Positions 11,454-22,575 of a stretch of DNA of 64,000 bases are shown here, piece by piece (within the stretch, counting starts at the first letter, position 1; each line of letters begins with the position of its first letter). Source of the stretch: Heterohyrax brucei (taxonomy: Eukaryota; Chordata; Mammalia; Hyracoidea; Procaviidae); the NCBI GenBank assembly GCA_028571685.1, contig CM053144.1, forward strand, positions 102,578,171-102,642,170. The letters are read 5' to 3'. Below the pieces are notes generated by a model. The model saw only the letters and a program-made list of their open reading frames with translations. It did not search any database and had not been told where the DNA came from. The position numbers and the translations under genes were made by a program.

Positions 11454-12006
11454 TGTCATATACTGAAATGTATCTCCCAAAATATGCAACAACTTGGTTA
11501 GGCCATGATTCCCAGTGTTGTATGGTGATCCTCCATTTTTTGTTGATAGAATTTACCCATATATTATAAATCCTAATTTCTTCCTGTGGTTAATGAGGCA
11601 AGATTGGATTATGTTGAAACAGATTAAGATGGGGTCACAACCCTGATCCAACTTACAGGGAGTTTTCTCTGGGGTGTGATCTGCACCACCCTTTATTTTT
11701 CAAGAGAAAAAAGAAAAGGATAGTGAGCAGAGGGATGAGAAATTCATACTACCAAGAAAGCAGCACCAAGAGCAGAGCATGTCCTTGGGATCCTGGGTTC
11801 CTTCACAGAGAAGCTCCTAGACCAGGAGAAGACTGATGGCAAGGAATCTTCCTTCAGACCTGACACAGAGAAAAAGCTCTTCTCTGGAGCTGATGTCCTC
11901 AATTTGGACTTCTAGTCTACTAGATTGTGAAAGAATAAATTTCTGTTTCTATTAAAGCCATCCACTTGTGGTATTTCTGTCACAGCAGTACTATATGACT
12001 AAGGCA
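11454..12006 (+). mobile_element. MaLR-like solo LTR with 5-bp TSD
   Basis: It begins TGTCATATACTG and ends ACTAAGGCA. Identical GATGG pentamers at 11449-11453 and 12007-12011 flank it, as expected for ERVL-MaLR integration. Inside are 'aaagccatccacttgtggta' and 'tggacttctagtctactag', characteristic of MLT1/MaLR LTRs. The LTRs at 50067 and 51586 are related. No internal region remains. Confidence 0.85.
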
Positions 12007-12217
12007 GATGGTTTAACTCGTTATTGAATTATTTTACACTAGTATTTTTTGGTGAGTGATGTAATGTTTTTTGCCTAATGTAACACACCCTGTATCACTG
12101 AGTGCTGGTAAGTTTTTGTTATGTAAGATGAATTTTTATAAATATTATATGGTACACATCTGTACCAGGAGGCTCCAGAGGTAGAGTAGTTGGGATGAAT
12201 CATGAAACAAAATCATT

Positions 12218-12370
12218 TTATGTTAGCAATTTCACTGAATGAAACTTTTGAAAACATGGAGTAACACATAAAGGTGCCCTGCATTGGCTACAAGTAACTG
12301 TTTGAGTCTGCTTCTTAATGCCACATTCTCTGCATTGCCTTCTCATTGCCTTGACAGATACATGCACAAA
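12218..12370 (-). pseudogene. piggyBac transposase C-terminal zinc-binding remnant
   Basis: The minus-strand frame ends in a cysteine-rich stretch of about 36 residues: CRECG, then CSQCRAPLCVTPCFQKFH, then a stop. This spacing (CxxC, CxxC, CxxxC, H) is the C-terminal DNA-binding finger of piggyBac-type transposases, which recognises the transposon ends. The catalytic DDD domain is absent upstream; the frame runs back to 12508 but that part is not recognisable. The cysteines are all present despite decay around them. It may be a piece of a non-autonomous piggyBac element or of a domesticated copy. I could not find flanking TTAA with matching inverted repeats. Confidence 0.6.
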
Positions 12371-13029
12371 ACCTCCATGAAGTACATAAAGAACTCTACA
12401 ACACATGCTTACACTGTATCGCACCTGAAAGTAAGTTATTCGCTTGAATATACTTAATCCTGAAAATTGTACCTTCTCAACAGCACACAGGAAACCAAAA
12501 CTTAACATGGCTTATCTCACTGTTCAGGAGCCCAAGAGTCAAAAATTGTAAGTGGTACTTACATGTAGGTAGGTAACACAGTAAGTTAAGGACACACACC
12601 TGCACTGTATTGCACCTGAACTAAATTCACTTCAGTACTACCTAATGCTGAACATTACTCCTTTCCAATATCATACCAAAAAAACCAAACCCACTGCCAT
12701 CAAGTCCATTCTGACTCATATACTTTTTTGGTTTTTACACCATACAGGAAACAGTAAATATACTTACAAATTTTATCTGCTGTAGAGAAGCCAAAGAAGA
12801 CAAAGTTTCCCACAAGCATGCCTCTAAAGTAAGCACAACATGTAACAGCCTCTCAACCAGCAATATGGTGCTGACAAACCTACTTCTGTTTTATGCAGTT
12901 ACACAAGTCCCCACCCTAATGCCAGCAAGCACCATACGTGTCAAAGAAACCCCAGAGGTGGAAAGTGTAAGTGGCACCTACATGTACCAAGAGTAACAAA
13001 AGACATTTGTTACAAAGACAAAGAAGGGA
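12371..13029. repeat. Degenerate repeated blocks beside the piggyBac remnant
   Basis: Two diverged copies of 'cactgtat.gcacctgaa' lie at 12411 and 12604, about 193 bp apart. Two related 'gtaagtgg.ac.tacatgta' blocks lie near 12548 and 12966. A reversed AfroSINE 3' fragment interrupts at 12662-12735. The blocks may be tandem duplications of one element end. Confidence 0.45.
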
Positions 13030-16000
13030 AGGCAGGGCCAACATGGCAAAGTAGTCAGATACTTTCCGTAGTCTCCTTTACAATACAAATCCTAGAAAAA
13101 CACATAAATTGATTACATATAACAATCTAGGAACTCTGAACATCAAAAGCAAAGTTGAGGAGTCATGCAGAGCATGAGCAGGCAGAGGGAGAGATGGTTT
13201 AGAAGCAGTGAGAAGATGCCAGTCTAGACTCAGTGGGAACTGGCACCCTGCAGGCCAGATCTGCTGGCATGAATGTGGAAAGGCAAGCAGTGGCATTTAG
13301 GATGCATTTTCCACATCAGAAGAAACTGAGTAGTGGAGAGTCCACTCATGCCTCCAGAATCAGGGAAAAGTGGCAACAGGTAAGTACCTATGTTTATCCT
13401 ACTGCAAGGATCAAACAATACTCCTTTGGGAAAAATATCTCTCCCATTTATCTGCCCCTTGGTCATTCTACACCATGTTTGAGCCAGCATCAGAGACTGA
13501 TGAACCTCCTAGGCCAGAAATAGAACCTGTTATGAGCCCTGGACCATTCTCCTGGTCAATTTGGAAAGGCAACAAATTAACAAATCTTCCAGTTCCCCTA
13601 AGCCAGGAACTCAGGAGAGTAACAGCTCCTTTGTCTAGGCACAAGCATAAGAGGTCCACAGGTTGCCAGTGGCTTTCATCGCCACACAGCCCTGTATGGG
13701 CGCATATCACCAGCACAGGTCCTCACTAGTACAGCACAATAGCATATATTCCTAAAGGCTAATCTCAGATGTTTCAGCTACATGGTGGAAAGGCAGGTTC
13801 ATAGCATTTGACAGTAATCTGCCTTCTGCTATGCACATCAAGGGCCTAAGAACTTGGGGCTCCACCCATGCCACCTGGCCACCTGTGACAGAGGTACAGT
13901 AAGTGATGCCTCCCTGTCATTACAGACAACAGCACTGGGTGCCCACAGTCCAGCTGCAAAATATATCCACCCATACACTCTAGGGAACAGAGATGCACTT
14001 TCCTCACAGACACTGGGCAATGGCTATCAGCCCTCTTCCTTGCTCAGCATGTGACTTCCTGCTGCAGCCAGCTACCTGTGCCAACACCAATCACCCCTGC
14101 CTATCTAGGACTGTATGTGAGAGGTGGCATCCCATACTTGGTGATCTAACTACCTGGACACCTAAGTTGAATAAATACAACAAAAGTAAACAGATTTTTG
14201 GGCTCATATCCCTAGAAACAGCTCTAACTACCTGGTGACAGGATGTTAGAGCTTTAATAATGAAACAAGCTCACATGAGCTGCCTGTTTGGGCATAAGCA
14301 GCCAGGACCCAGTAAGCAAAGAAAACAAACACATCAACTTATTGACAGCTCAGAGACATCGGTCAATATCAAATCACATAAAAAGGCAAACTGCAAAGAC
14401 TTCAGCAATCTCCCGAAACAAATAATCAAGAAATCTTCCAGATTACCTGGAATTACTGGACACAGAATATAAAAGATTAACATGCAGAACTCTACAAGAG
14501 ATTGAAAAGGATATCAGGCAAAATACAGAAAAAGCCAAGAAAAACACAGAGAAAGCAACAGAGGAACTGAAGAAGTTTAGAAACAAGCATAATGACAAGC
14601 TGAACAGGCTACAAGAATCCATGGAGAGACAGCAAACAAAAATTCAGAAGACTGATAATAAAATTGCAGAATTAGACAACTAAATAGAAAGTTAAAGAAG
14701 CAGAATTGAGTGAATGGAAGCCTGAAGTCAGATTTAAGACACAGCCCTTGATATCAACATGTCTGAGGAAAAAGCACATACAATTTTTTTAAAAAAATGA
14801 AGAAATCCTACAAATTATGTAGGACTCTATCAAGAAGAATAGCCTACGAGTAACTGGAATACCAGAACATGGAGGGTTAACAGAAAATACAGAGAGAATA
14901 GTTGAAGATTTGTTGGTAGAAAACTTCCCTGATACTGTGAAAGATGAGAAGGTATATATTCAAGATGCTCATTGAACTCCACACAAAGTAGATCCCAAGA
15001 GAAAGTCACCAAGACATACTATAATCAAACTAGTTAAAACCACAGATAAAGAATTTTACAAGTGTCTACAGATAAACAAAAAGTTATTTACAAAGAGAGT
15101 CAGTAAGATTAAAAGCACACTACTCAGAAACAACCACACAGACAAGAAGGCAAAGAGGTCACATATACAAAGCTTTGAAGGAAAAAAGCTGCCATCTAAG
15201 AATTACTTAGCCAGCAAAACCGTCTCTCAAATATGATGCATGAAATTAGGTTATTTCCAGACAAACAGAAGCTTAGGGAATTTTCAAAAAACAAACTAAA
15301 ATTACAAGAAATTCTAAAGACAATCCTCTGGCTAGTAAATCAGTAACATCAGTTAATAACACGAGCCTAAAACATAGGACACAGCAACCAGTGGCTGCAA
15401 AAATCTTACAATCTGGAAGGGCATTAGGCTGAGTGAAATATATCAACCAGTTAGGAAAATCATACTAATAAATCAAAGCTAAAATACTGAAAATAGGGAA
15501 ATAGAGACATCATTATATAAAAGATGACAACATTAAAATAAAAAAGGGACTAAAAAACTATAGTTATAGATCTTTCACATGGAAAAGTCAAGTCAACATA
15601 AAGAAATGAAGATAGGCTTAAGCTTAGAAAAAGAGGTATACATTAAGGAGGTACACACATATGGGTAACCACAAAGGAAATAAACAATCCTATACATCAA
15701 AATAAAAAACAATAAAACATAAATGCTCAGCAAATATAAAACCAACAATTGTGCAAAGAGGAAAATATACAAAGAAGAAAGACTCAACACAGAAAATGAA
15801 GTTTTACAAAGAAACTGCCAAGAACACACCACAAAAAAGACATCAGAATGACAGCACTAGACTCATATCTATCAGTAATATAGATGAACATGTATGGACT
15901 AAATGCACCAGTAAAGAGACGGAGAGGTGCAGAATGGACAAAAAAATCACTATCTGTCTATACGTTGTTTACAAGAGACACACCTTTGACTTACAGACAC

Positions 16001-16254
16001 AAACAAATTAAAACTTAAAGGATGGGGAAAAATGTATCAAGCAAACCACAATTAGAAAAGAGGTGGAATGACACTATTAATTTCTGACAAAATACACTTT
16101 AAAGTAAAATCCACCACAAAGGATAAGGAAGGACACTACATAATAATTAAAGGGTCAATACATTAGGAGTAAAATCAAACTGAATATCTACTGACACAAC
16201 AACAGGGCTCCACAATACATAAAAAGGCAAATGAATGGTTTCAAACCCCCCAAA
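13030..16254 (+). mobile_element. Old L1, 5' half (5' UTR, ORF1, spacer, start of ORF2)
   Basis: The start 'gggccaacatggcaaagtag' is a typical L1 5' end. A 5' UTR of about 1.2 kb is followed by ORF1 remains from about 14260 to 15330; these show a coiled-coil region rich in Lys and Glu and the 'actctatcaagaagaatagc' block of the RNA-binding domain. ORF2 endonuclease sequence ('gtttacaagagacacacc', 'aaaggatggggaaaaatg') begins near 15860 and fades by 16254. All frames are broken by many stops. A short block resembling an L1 3' end lies at 15392-15450, between ORF1 and ORF2. Confidence 0.85.
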
Positions 16255-16803
16255 AGTAGATATTATGTCAAAACTATGCTTTCAAAGAGTAATATTGGGA
16301 TTGGGAATTAAAGACAAACTTTTTCAGCCTTAATAAATTTTTGTTATGGCAACAGCCTCTAATAAAAAATATAAAACACTGATTAATTAAACAAACCTCT
16401 AAGTTTGTAACCATGGCTATCGACTCAGTCAACTCTGTAGATCACGGGAGCAGAATGGTGGGTGGACGCACATTAGCTATGATCTCTAAATTTACTTAAG
16501 CCTGCCAGCCAAGTGCCATCAAGTCGGATCCTAGGGTCGCCATGAAATTTACTTAAATAAAAACAAAAATACTACTAAATGTCATTTGAAAATAAATTTT
16601 ATGACCTGAAAAACACCCTGGACTTATGAGGAGAATGTATTAGTATAATGTTAGCATAAACATTACTCATTTTGAATTTTCAGTTGAAATTTCCCCTACT
16701 CCAAAACTGTACACCAAGGGATGCAGAATTCAAACATTTTTAGGGTTTAAATCTTTCCTTAAAAAAAAAAATTATTTCAAGAGAGCACAATGACATCAAC
16801 ATG
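16255..16803. other. Non-coding; small SINE/RTE tail fragment
   Basis: Mostly unassigned. A reversed SINE or RTE tail fragment ('gccatcaagtcggatcctag') lies near 16515-16545. The rest shows nothing recognisable. Confidence 0.5.
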
Positions 16804-17305
16804 TGACCAGGTAAACCAGACAGTGCCCAACCACTACCAGTGACAGCTGCGATGGGGCTCACAAAGTTGAGTCCCAGGGGCATTACAGGAATAAAAAGGG
16901 GTGCACCCTGAGAACTCCACTAAAGTACCGCAACTGATGGTCCGAAGCCCTGGGGGTTCCCCTGGGAGCATGGCCGCTAGACCTGATGCTGCCCCTGTTC
17001 ATAAATCATTACTGAGGTCAGCTCCTTGGACAGGAATGGATGGGACTTGCTAACACAAAGCGACCAAATTGTGTGTGCACTTCATGGTGCATCTACTGGA
17101 TGTCGTCCTACTGTCCTCTTACTAGAGGGGAGTGAAGAGGGTGGAGAGGAGGGGACAGGAAATTGTTAAGAGGATATGACACGTATAGAACAGAAAGGAG
17201 GACTGTGCTGTCACTGGGCAAGGAGAGCAGTAGGAACGGTGCATAGGTGGGCATGTGAATTTTAACTGGATTGTACACTTCCCCTTAATCAAAATAGGTA
17301 AAATA
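16804..17305 (+). mobile_element. L1 3' UTR fragment
   Basis: Same 3' UTR block as 112-609, more diverged. It runs from 'tgaccaggtaaaccagac' to 'aaaataggtaaaatatt'. Imperfect flanking 'agagcacaatg' and 'agaacacaatg' look like the target duplication. The minus frame over 17122-17430 is antisense to the UTR and is not a gene. Confidence 0.85.
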
Positions 17306-17609
17306 TTAAAAGACAGACAGAGAGAGAGAACACAATGTATAAAATCAGATTTTAGCCAAGCTGCAATCCAGAGCTCCATGTTCACTTCACCCATGGTCCC
17401 TCCCACCCTTAACCACTGACCTGAAGTCACACATTTGCTGCCATCTCTCCCTTCTTACAGATCAAATTATTTTTTATAAGATTCTTTAGTTTGATAAAGC
17501 AAAACTCCACCAATCCCTGTAGAACCTCCTAGAATGCACAAGTGATCCCGGGACCCTGCTACCTGATACATTAAAAAATACATTAATTATCATTTGTCAA
17601 CAAGATTGG
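17306..17609. other. Non-coding, nothing identified
   Basis: Short GA-rich patch at 17310-17330, otherwise unassigned DNA that forms the left flank of the next L1. Confidence 0.4.
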
Positions 17610-17649
17610 GACACTATTTAAAATGATGTAATTATTGATAGGTATGTGT

Positions 17650-17916
17650 TCAGTGCTGCCATTGTGATGTGTTTATTTTTATGTTGATGTTTTCTCTGTT
17701 GTTCTTATTAGTCTGTTCTGGGATGTGTTTTTTCGTGAATTGATTTTTCACCTTTTTCAGAGCTGGTTTTGTGGTTGTTGAGACTCCTGTGTTACATTTC
17801 TTGAAATGATATGATACATCTTTGTTGTGCTTTACAGCTGTCCCTATGATCCCCCTTAATAAACTATTTATAAATCCAATTTTAATTACTACCAGTCTTG
17901 TCATCTTCCTCTCCAT
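17650..17916 (-). CDS. Inter-ORF 88-codon frame of the L1 (unknown, possibly chance)
   Basis: This frame lies between ORF1 and ORF2 and begins MERKMTRLVVIKIGF. It ends in TGA, overlapping the ORF2 start codon at 17662-17660 (ORF2 begins MAALNTYLSIIT). The second L1 copy keeps the same uninterrupted frame at 44838-45104. It is basic and Asn/Lys-rich, with no recognisable domain. The full-length copy at 56-63 kb has early stops here. I make no functional claim. Confidence 0.3.
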   Translation of the reverse strand: MERKMTRLVVIKIGFINSLLRGIIGTAVKHNKDVSYHFKKCNTGVSTTTKPALKKVKNQFTKKHIPEQTNKNNRENINIKINTSQWQH

Positions 17917-18081
17917 CTGGAAGGACTATAATAACTCTAGTACACGCCTCTTTTTAATATGATGACACCATAGTTTTCATGATGATCACTGGATTGCTTC
18001 TTTCCTTATCAAAGCTGTGATTGGCTTTGGAGCTTAGCCTTAGTAGAGTTTTGAGTAGTAAAGTCGTTCTAAAATATAAAG

Positions 18082-19041
18082 TTAGTGGGTTTGTTCTTCT
18101 AAGCCAAAGCCAAGAACTTCTTTCAGTATTTCTTGTAGTTTGGGTTTGGTTTTTACAAAGTCTCTGAGTTTCTGTTTATCTGGGAAAGTCTTAATTTCAT
18201 TTTCGTATTTGAAAGATAGTTTTGCAGGATATATAATTCTTGGTTGGAAGTTCTTCTCCTTCAAGGCTTTGAATGTGTCATGCCACTGTCTCCGTGCCAG
18301 CATGGTTTCTGCTTAGAAATCTGAAGACAGCCTACAGGGTTTCCCTCAGAATGTTAGCTTTGCTTTGAGTCTTGCTGCCTTTAAGAGCTGCTGCTTATGT
18401 TTCATTTTGTTGAGCTTGATTATAATATGTCTTGGAGTCTTTCTTTTGAGATCTATATTGGGTGGTGTACGATATGCATCTGAGATGTCTATATTCTCTT
18501 CCTTCATGATTTCTGGGAAGTTTTCTGTCAGCAGCTCAGCAACGATACTCTCTGTGTTCTCAGATGTCTCACCCTGTTCAGAGACTCCAATTAATCGAAG
18601 GTTGTTCCTCTTAATAGAGTCCCACATGCTTCTTAATGTTTCTTCATTTTTCTTGCTTCTTTTTTCTGATTTCTGCTTGTAGACGCTGGCATCAGTAGCT
18701 CTGTCTTCCAAGTCAGAAATTCTTTTTTCCATTTGTTCCATTCTGTTTTCTTGGCTTTGCATGGAAGTTTCTATGTCTTTGATTTTCTTCTTGATCTGTT
18801 GGATTTCAGAGTACTGGTGTGCCATCAGATCGAACATCTTGCTTAATTTTTCATTTTGTTCTCCTGCATTCTGTATAAGGTCTAGAAGGGCTCTGTATAT
18901 AATCATTTTGTATTCACTTCCTGATGCTTTCATAAAAGTTTCTTCATCTGTAAAACTCCTTGGTTGCTTTGTTTGGGAGCCTTCTGAAGCCATGGCTGAT
19001 ATCTTGTATATCACAAGTGTCTGTTGCTTTTTGGGACCCTT
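18082..19041 (-). pseudogene. L1 ORF1p (RNA-binding trimeric coiled-coil protein), inactivated
   Basis: L1 ORF1p coats L1 RNA in cytoplasmic ribonucleoprotein particles. The frame is 960 bp, the size of an intact ORF1 of about 320 codons. The start codon at 19041 is changed from ATG to AAG; the next in-frame Met begins MASEGSQ. Residues about 75-120 form the coiled coil ('QQIKKKIKDIETSMQSQ'), followed by the RRM-like domain ('RSMWDSIKRNNLRLIGV') and the C-terminal domain ('DAYRTPPNIDLKRKTPRHII'). Two nonsense changes, near 18345 and 18308, split it into 222 and 73 codons. By length and conservation it is a fairly young copy. Confidence 0.9.
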
Positions 19042-20149
19042 GTGAGTATGCAGAGGCTAGAAGAGGTACTGTGAGGATGGGCTGCAGATGTTTCTCTAGG
19101 CTGTCTTAAAATGTAAAGCAAAAGATATCTGACCACTTCCCAAGTCAGTTAGGTTTTCAGGTGTAGAGGTCCCTCTTCTCAACTGGCAAAGTAAGCACCA
19201 CTATATCCAACCCCAGATGACACAAACTAGTTCAGAATACAACAATGCTACTGCCCTGTTGGCCTCTGCTGACAGGGCCTAGCCTTAGAGGACACTACAT
19301 TGAGTACAGCTTTTCTGATAGAAAAGTGCTCTCCTGTGGGCAGGCTCTGCCTCCCAAGCTAAGAATTAGGTCCAGCTGCGGCCACCGTATCCAAGATGGC
19401 ACCCTCCACACAGGCAGCAGATAGAGGGGCTAAAGATGCCGAGAGGTAGTGATTCCTCTGATTCTGTTGCAGGACCCCCAAAGCAGGTGGCACTAGGTAA
19501 ATGACTGCTTTTCTGTCAGAGAAGCACTGTCCTGTTTGCAGGCACTGGCTCCCAAGCTAAGAATGAGGTCCCGCTAGAATCTCCGTATCCAACATGGTGT
19601 CCCGCACACTGACCATGAAACTCCATACAAACGCTGCTGAGGCAGATATAAAACAACAGGCTCAAAGTGGCTAGATTAACAGAGTCCCAAGCCTGGCTCT
19701 CAAAATATGGGAATTTCGCCTGCCTGTCCCCCCAGCAGCATGTCTGAGTCTAGCTGCTAGGCAAGACCCATCTCCGCCCGCCGGCCAAGACAGAGGAAAA
19801 AAAGTCAAAAAAAGTCCATGAGAGCCAGGGCTAGCCAGGCGCAGGAGTCAGCAAAAGAGAGGTTTTTCGCTCAGTAGAATGAAGTCTGAAGTAACAGCCC
19901 TGTGTCGTGTCCTGGGGCTGATTAGTTGACCAGAAGGCTCCGTTTGATTATCAATTCAGGTCTTGGTTTCCAGAGGGATATAAGGAGACGTGTGCTTAGT
20001 CCACCATCTTGACTCTGCCTGACACTATTTAAAATGAAAAACAATGAACAGCAGGCAGTAAAAGTCTATTTTAACTATCTCACTAAGAACTCCAGTCTGC
20101 AACTTAAATGAACTCAGTATAAAATGGCTTAGGCAGAAAACAATAAAGG

Positions 20150-20350
20150 CAGAAGAAGGGAAAGAACTAGGTGCCAGACAGCGTGCTCAGCCCATTGTGT
20201 GCACCAGCTGAGTTCTTCCTCACTGCAAGGGCAGTTACTATCTCTTTCACACAGACTACAAAATGGACTATTTGTAGAAATTAAAGAACTTGTCCAGAAG
20301 TTTCCCATTTGGCAAGTAGCAGAGCTAGAAACACTGAATTCAGGAATATC
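20150..20350 (+). repeat. MIR-like SINE, ancient
   Basis: The order 'ttaaagaacttgtccagaag', 'agcagagctagaaacactga' resembles the MIR core ('taacttgcccaaggtcacacagctag..gcagagc'). Divergence is high, as expected for MIR. The open frame at 20199-20435 is incidental. Confidence 0.5.
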
Positions 20351-20559
20351 TGTTGTCAGGAGTCCTCTAGAAAATTTAGCAGGATGCTTAGAGACTAAGA
20401 CAGCTACCAGACAAAGAAAAAACAAAAGTCACTAGGGTGAAGATCCATGAACTGATTGCTGAGGTCCCCAGTGCCACCATGGTTCTTGTCCTAAGTACTA
20501 ACTATGCAGATTTTTGAGACTTTGATTTAGCCTTAGTAACTACCCCCCTCAAAAAACAG

Positions 20560-20757
20560 TTGTCATCAAGTCAATTCCGATTCCTGGTGACCCTGTGAGT
20601 ATCAGAGTACAGCCAGCCTGCATACGATTTTTCAATGGCTGTAACCTTTCAAAAGTATACTGCCAGGCCTTTCTTCTGAGACCTCCCCCGAGGTGGATTC
20701 AAACCACCAACACTGCAGTTAGCAACCAAGGACTTTATCATCTGCATCAACCAGGGC
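20560..20757 (-). repeat. tRNA-derived SINE (AfroSINE-like)
   Basis: The tail 'gtcatcaagtcaattccgat' and the head region 'gaggtggattcaaaccacca' with 'gcagttagcaaccaaggac' give an AfroSINE-like order in reverse. The middle differs from the common copies, so it may be another subfamily. Confidence 0.7.
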
Positions 20758-21029
20758 CTTAATGAACGCATCTTTTAAAATTGAGATTGTTTCAGAGGGC
20801 TTCCATTGCTTGCAAATAAAGCAGCTGGGACTAAAACGGACAGACTGGATGAACCACAGAGGTGTAATTCTAAGGTCTGTGGGTTTTTTTTTTTCTATGC
20901 TCCTAGCACTCACTAGTATGACAAGAGCTAGGTGGGACTAGCAGTTCACTCTTCTTCTATACCAAAATACAACATGGTGGCTGGAGAAATTTTTTTTTTA
21001 GCACTGCTTTCAACTTTATGAAGGAGTCT

Positions 21030-21225
21030 GGGTGATACAGCAGTGAAGCGTTCAGCTGCTAACCAAAAGGTCTGTGGTTTGAACCCACCAGCCCCTCTGG
21101 GGGGAAAGATATGGCAGTTTGCTTCTATTACGGTTGTAGCCTTGGACCATGGGGGGTAGTTACACTCTCTCCTGTAGGGTCACTATGAACTGGAACCCAC
21201 TAGACGCAACAGGAGTCTCATTTTT
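21030..21225 (+). repeat. AfroSINE, long subfamily
   Basis: It starts 'gtgatacagcagtgaagcgt', has the B-box-like 'ggtttgaaccc', and the middle 'ggaaagatatggcagtttgc' found in the longer subfamily. It ends 'ggtcactatgaactggaac'. Confidence 0.85.
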
Positions 21226-21929
21226 GTGTTAAGCCAGGCAAGGATGAGGAGCATGGTTGACTCTACTCCAACCTGTTGATGAAGGAGGGTAAACAGAGGT
21301 TCTTTACGTGTCTAAATTATCCAGGTGCCCTGAATGAGGAATTTGTAGAAAATATTTGCCTGGAAGCCACTGTAACTGGAAATCTCTAAAATGAAGTGTT
21401 ATTTTATTTGCTTATGAAACCCCACAAAATCTGCTAATGAAGAAATGTGTTCAGAGGCAAACACATTTTGAACATGAGGAGCAAGAACAAGGACCCAGAA
21501 AACTGAGGGAATTCCAAGTTTATTTGAAAATAATAATAATAAGCATGATAAATTGAAGCAGGAATTCTGAAGGAAAAGATTAGAACATCGTTACCCATGT
21601 AAAACTCTTTAAGCATGTAGCAAAAATAATTCAAACTGCAAAGTACAAAATTGAAGGGCTTTTGAGGAAGCTTAGTGATGAAGGGCGGAGAGCTGTCATT
21701 TCCAAAAGAGGGCTCTGTGTACACCAAGCAAGGGGTAAGAAGCACCCAGAGTCAGCCCACAAGAGCTAAGGAGAGGCCACAGGTACAGAACTAGAGAATC
21801 ACAGGATTTTTGTTTTGATTCTCTTTGGAGTGTAACATAAGGGAATTTTAGGATGAAATCTAGACTTTCGTTGGTAAAGTCATTTGACATTGAAATGCCA
21901 GTTTTTAATATATGTGGATATGAACTCAA
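21226..21929. other. Non-coding, nothing identified
   Basis: Unassigned DNA. Two overlapping antisense frames at 21434-21929 have low-complexity Phe/Leu-rich translations with no family resemblance. Confidence 0.4.
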
Positions 21930-21934
21930 ATAAG

Positions 21935-22570
21935 TGTATTAGTTTTGTATTGCTACTGTAGCAAGCTACCACAAAGTTAAAAACAAACACTGCCATCAAG
22001 TCATTTACAACTCATAGAGACCTTATAGGACAGAGGAGAACTGCTCCACAGAGTTTCCAAGGAGCACTTGGTATATTTGGACTGCCAACCTTTCGGTTAG
22101 CAGGCATAGCATTTATCCACTGTACCACCAGGGTTTCCACTATAAAGTAAAATAGCATAAAATTTATCTTCTCATAGTCAGTGTCAGAAGTCTGATGCAG
22201 AACTCACTGACTACAACCAAAGCATCAACAGGGCTGTATTCCTTTCTGGTGACTGTAAGGAAAATCTGTCCCCTTGCCTTTTTCAGCTTCTAAAGGCTAG
22301 CCATATTCTTTGGCTTGTGGCCCTTTCCGTCCATCCTCAAAGCCAGCAATATCACCTCTCTCTGACCCTTCATCTATAATTGCTACTCTTTTTCTGATCA
22401 CAGCTGGGGAAAGTCCTGAAATTTTAAGGACTCAGGCCATTAGATTGAGCCTACATTGAACTTTCATCACATTAGCAAAAGTCCTTTTTGCCATGTGAGG
22501 TAACGTCTTCACAGGTCCTGGGGACTAGGAATGTGCACATCCTTGGAACACTATTATTTTACCTACCACA
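21935..22570 (-). mobile_element. MLT1-like solo LTR with TSD, containing an AfroSINE
   Basis: It begins TGTATTAGTTTTG and ends CTACCACA, the reversed MLT1 layout ('tgtattagttt..ctgctgtagcaag', 'ttatcttctcatagtc', 'cacattagcaaaagtcc'). Identical ATAAG pentamers lie at 21930-21934 and 22571-22575. A SINE occupies 21980-22140. No internal proviral sequence is left. Confidence 0.85.
21980..22140 (-). repeat. AfroSINE inside the LTR
   Basis: Reversed AfroSINE with 'tgccatcaagtcatttacaa', 'ttataggacagaggagaac', 'ggactgccaacctttcgg' and head 'tgtaccaccagggtttcc'. It is well preserved and younger than the LTR that it splits. Confidence 0.9.
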
Positions 22571-22575
22571 ATAAG

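Larger units (their letters stand above)
17627..20020 (-). mobile_element. 5'-complete, 3'-truncated L1 with 17-bp TSD
   Basis: On the minus strand the element starts at 20020 with AGGCAGAGTCAAGATGG, a canonical L1 5' end. It carries a 5' UTR of about 980 bp, ORF1, a spacer of about 420 bp and the first 12 codons of ORF2, then stops at 17627. Direct repeats GACACTATTTAAAATGA at 17610-17626 and 20021-20037 flank it. There is no poly(A) and no 3' UTR. It aligns throughout with the plus-strand copy at 42713-45126. The flanking duplication argues for a single insertion rather than a later deletion. Confidence 0.9.

Noticed and set aside
18346..19014. A 222-codon coiled-coil frame that might be a host cytoskeletal or SMC-like protein
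   Set aside because: It is the N-terminal two thirds of L1 ORF1p. Its coiled coil, RRM and C-terminal blocks match the copy at 43712, and it lies between an L1 5' UTR and spacer.
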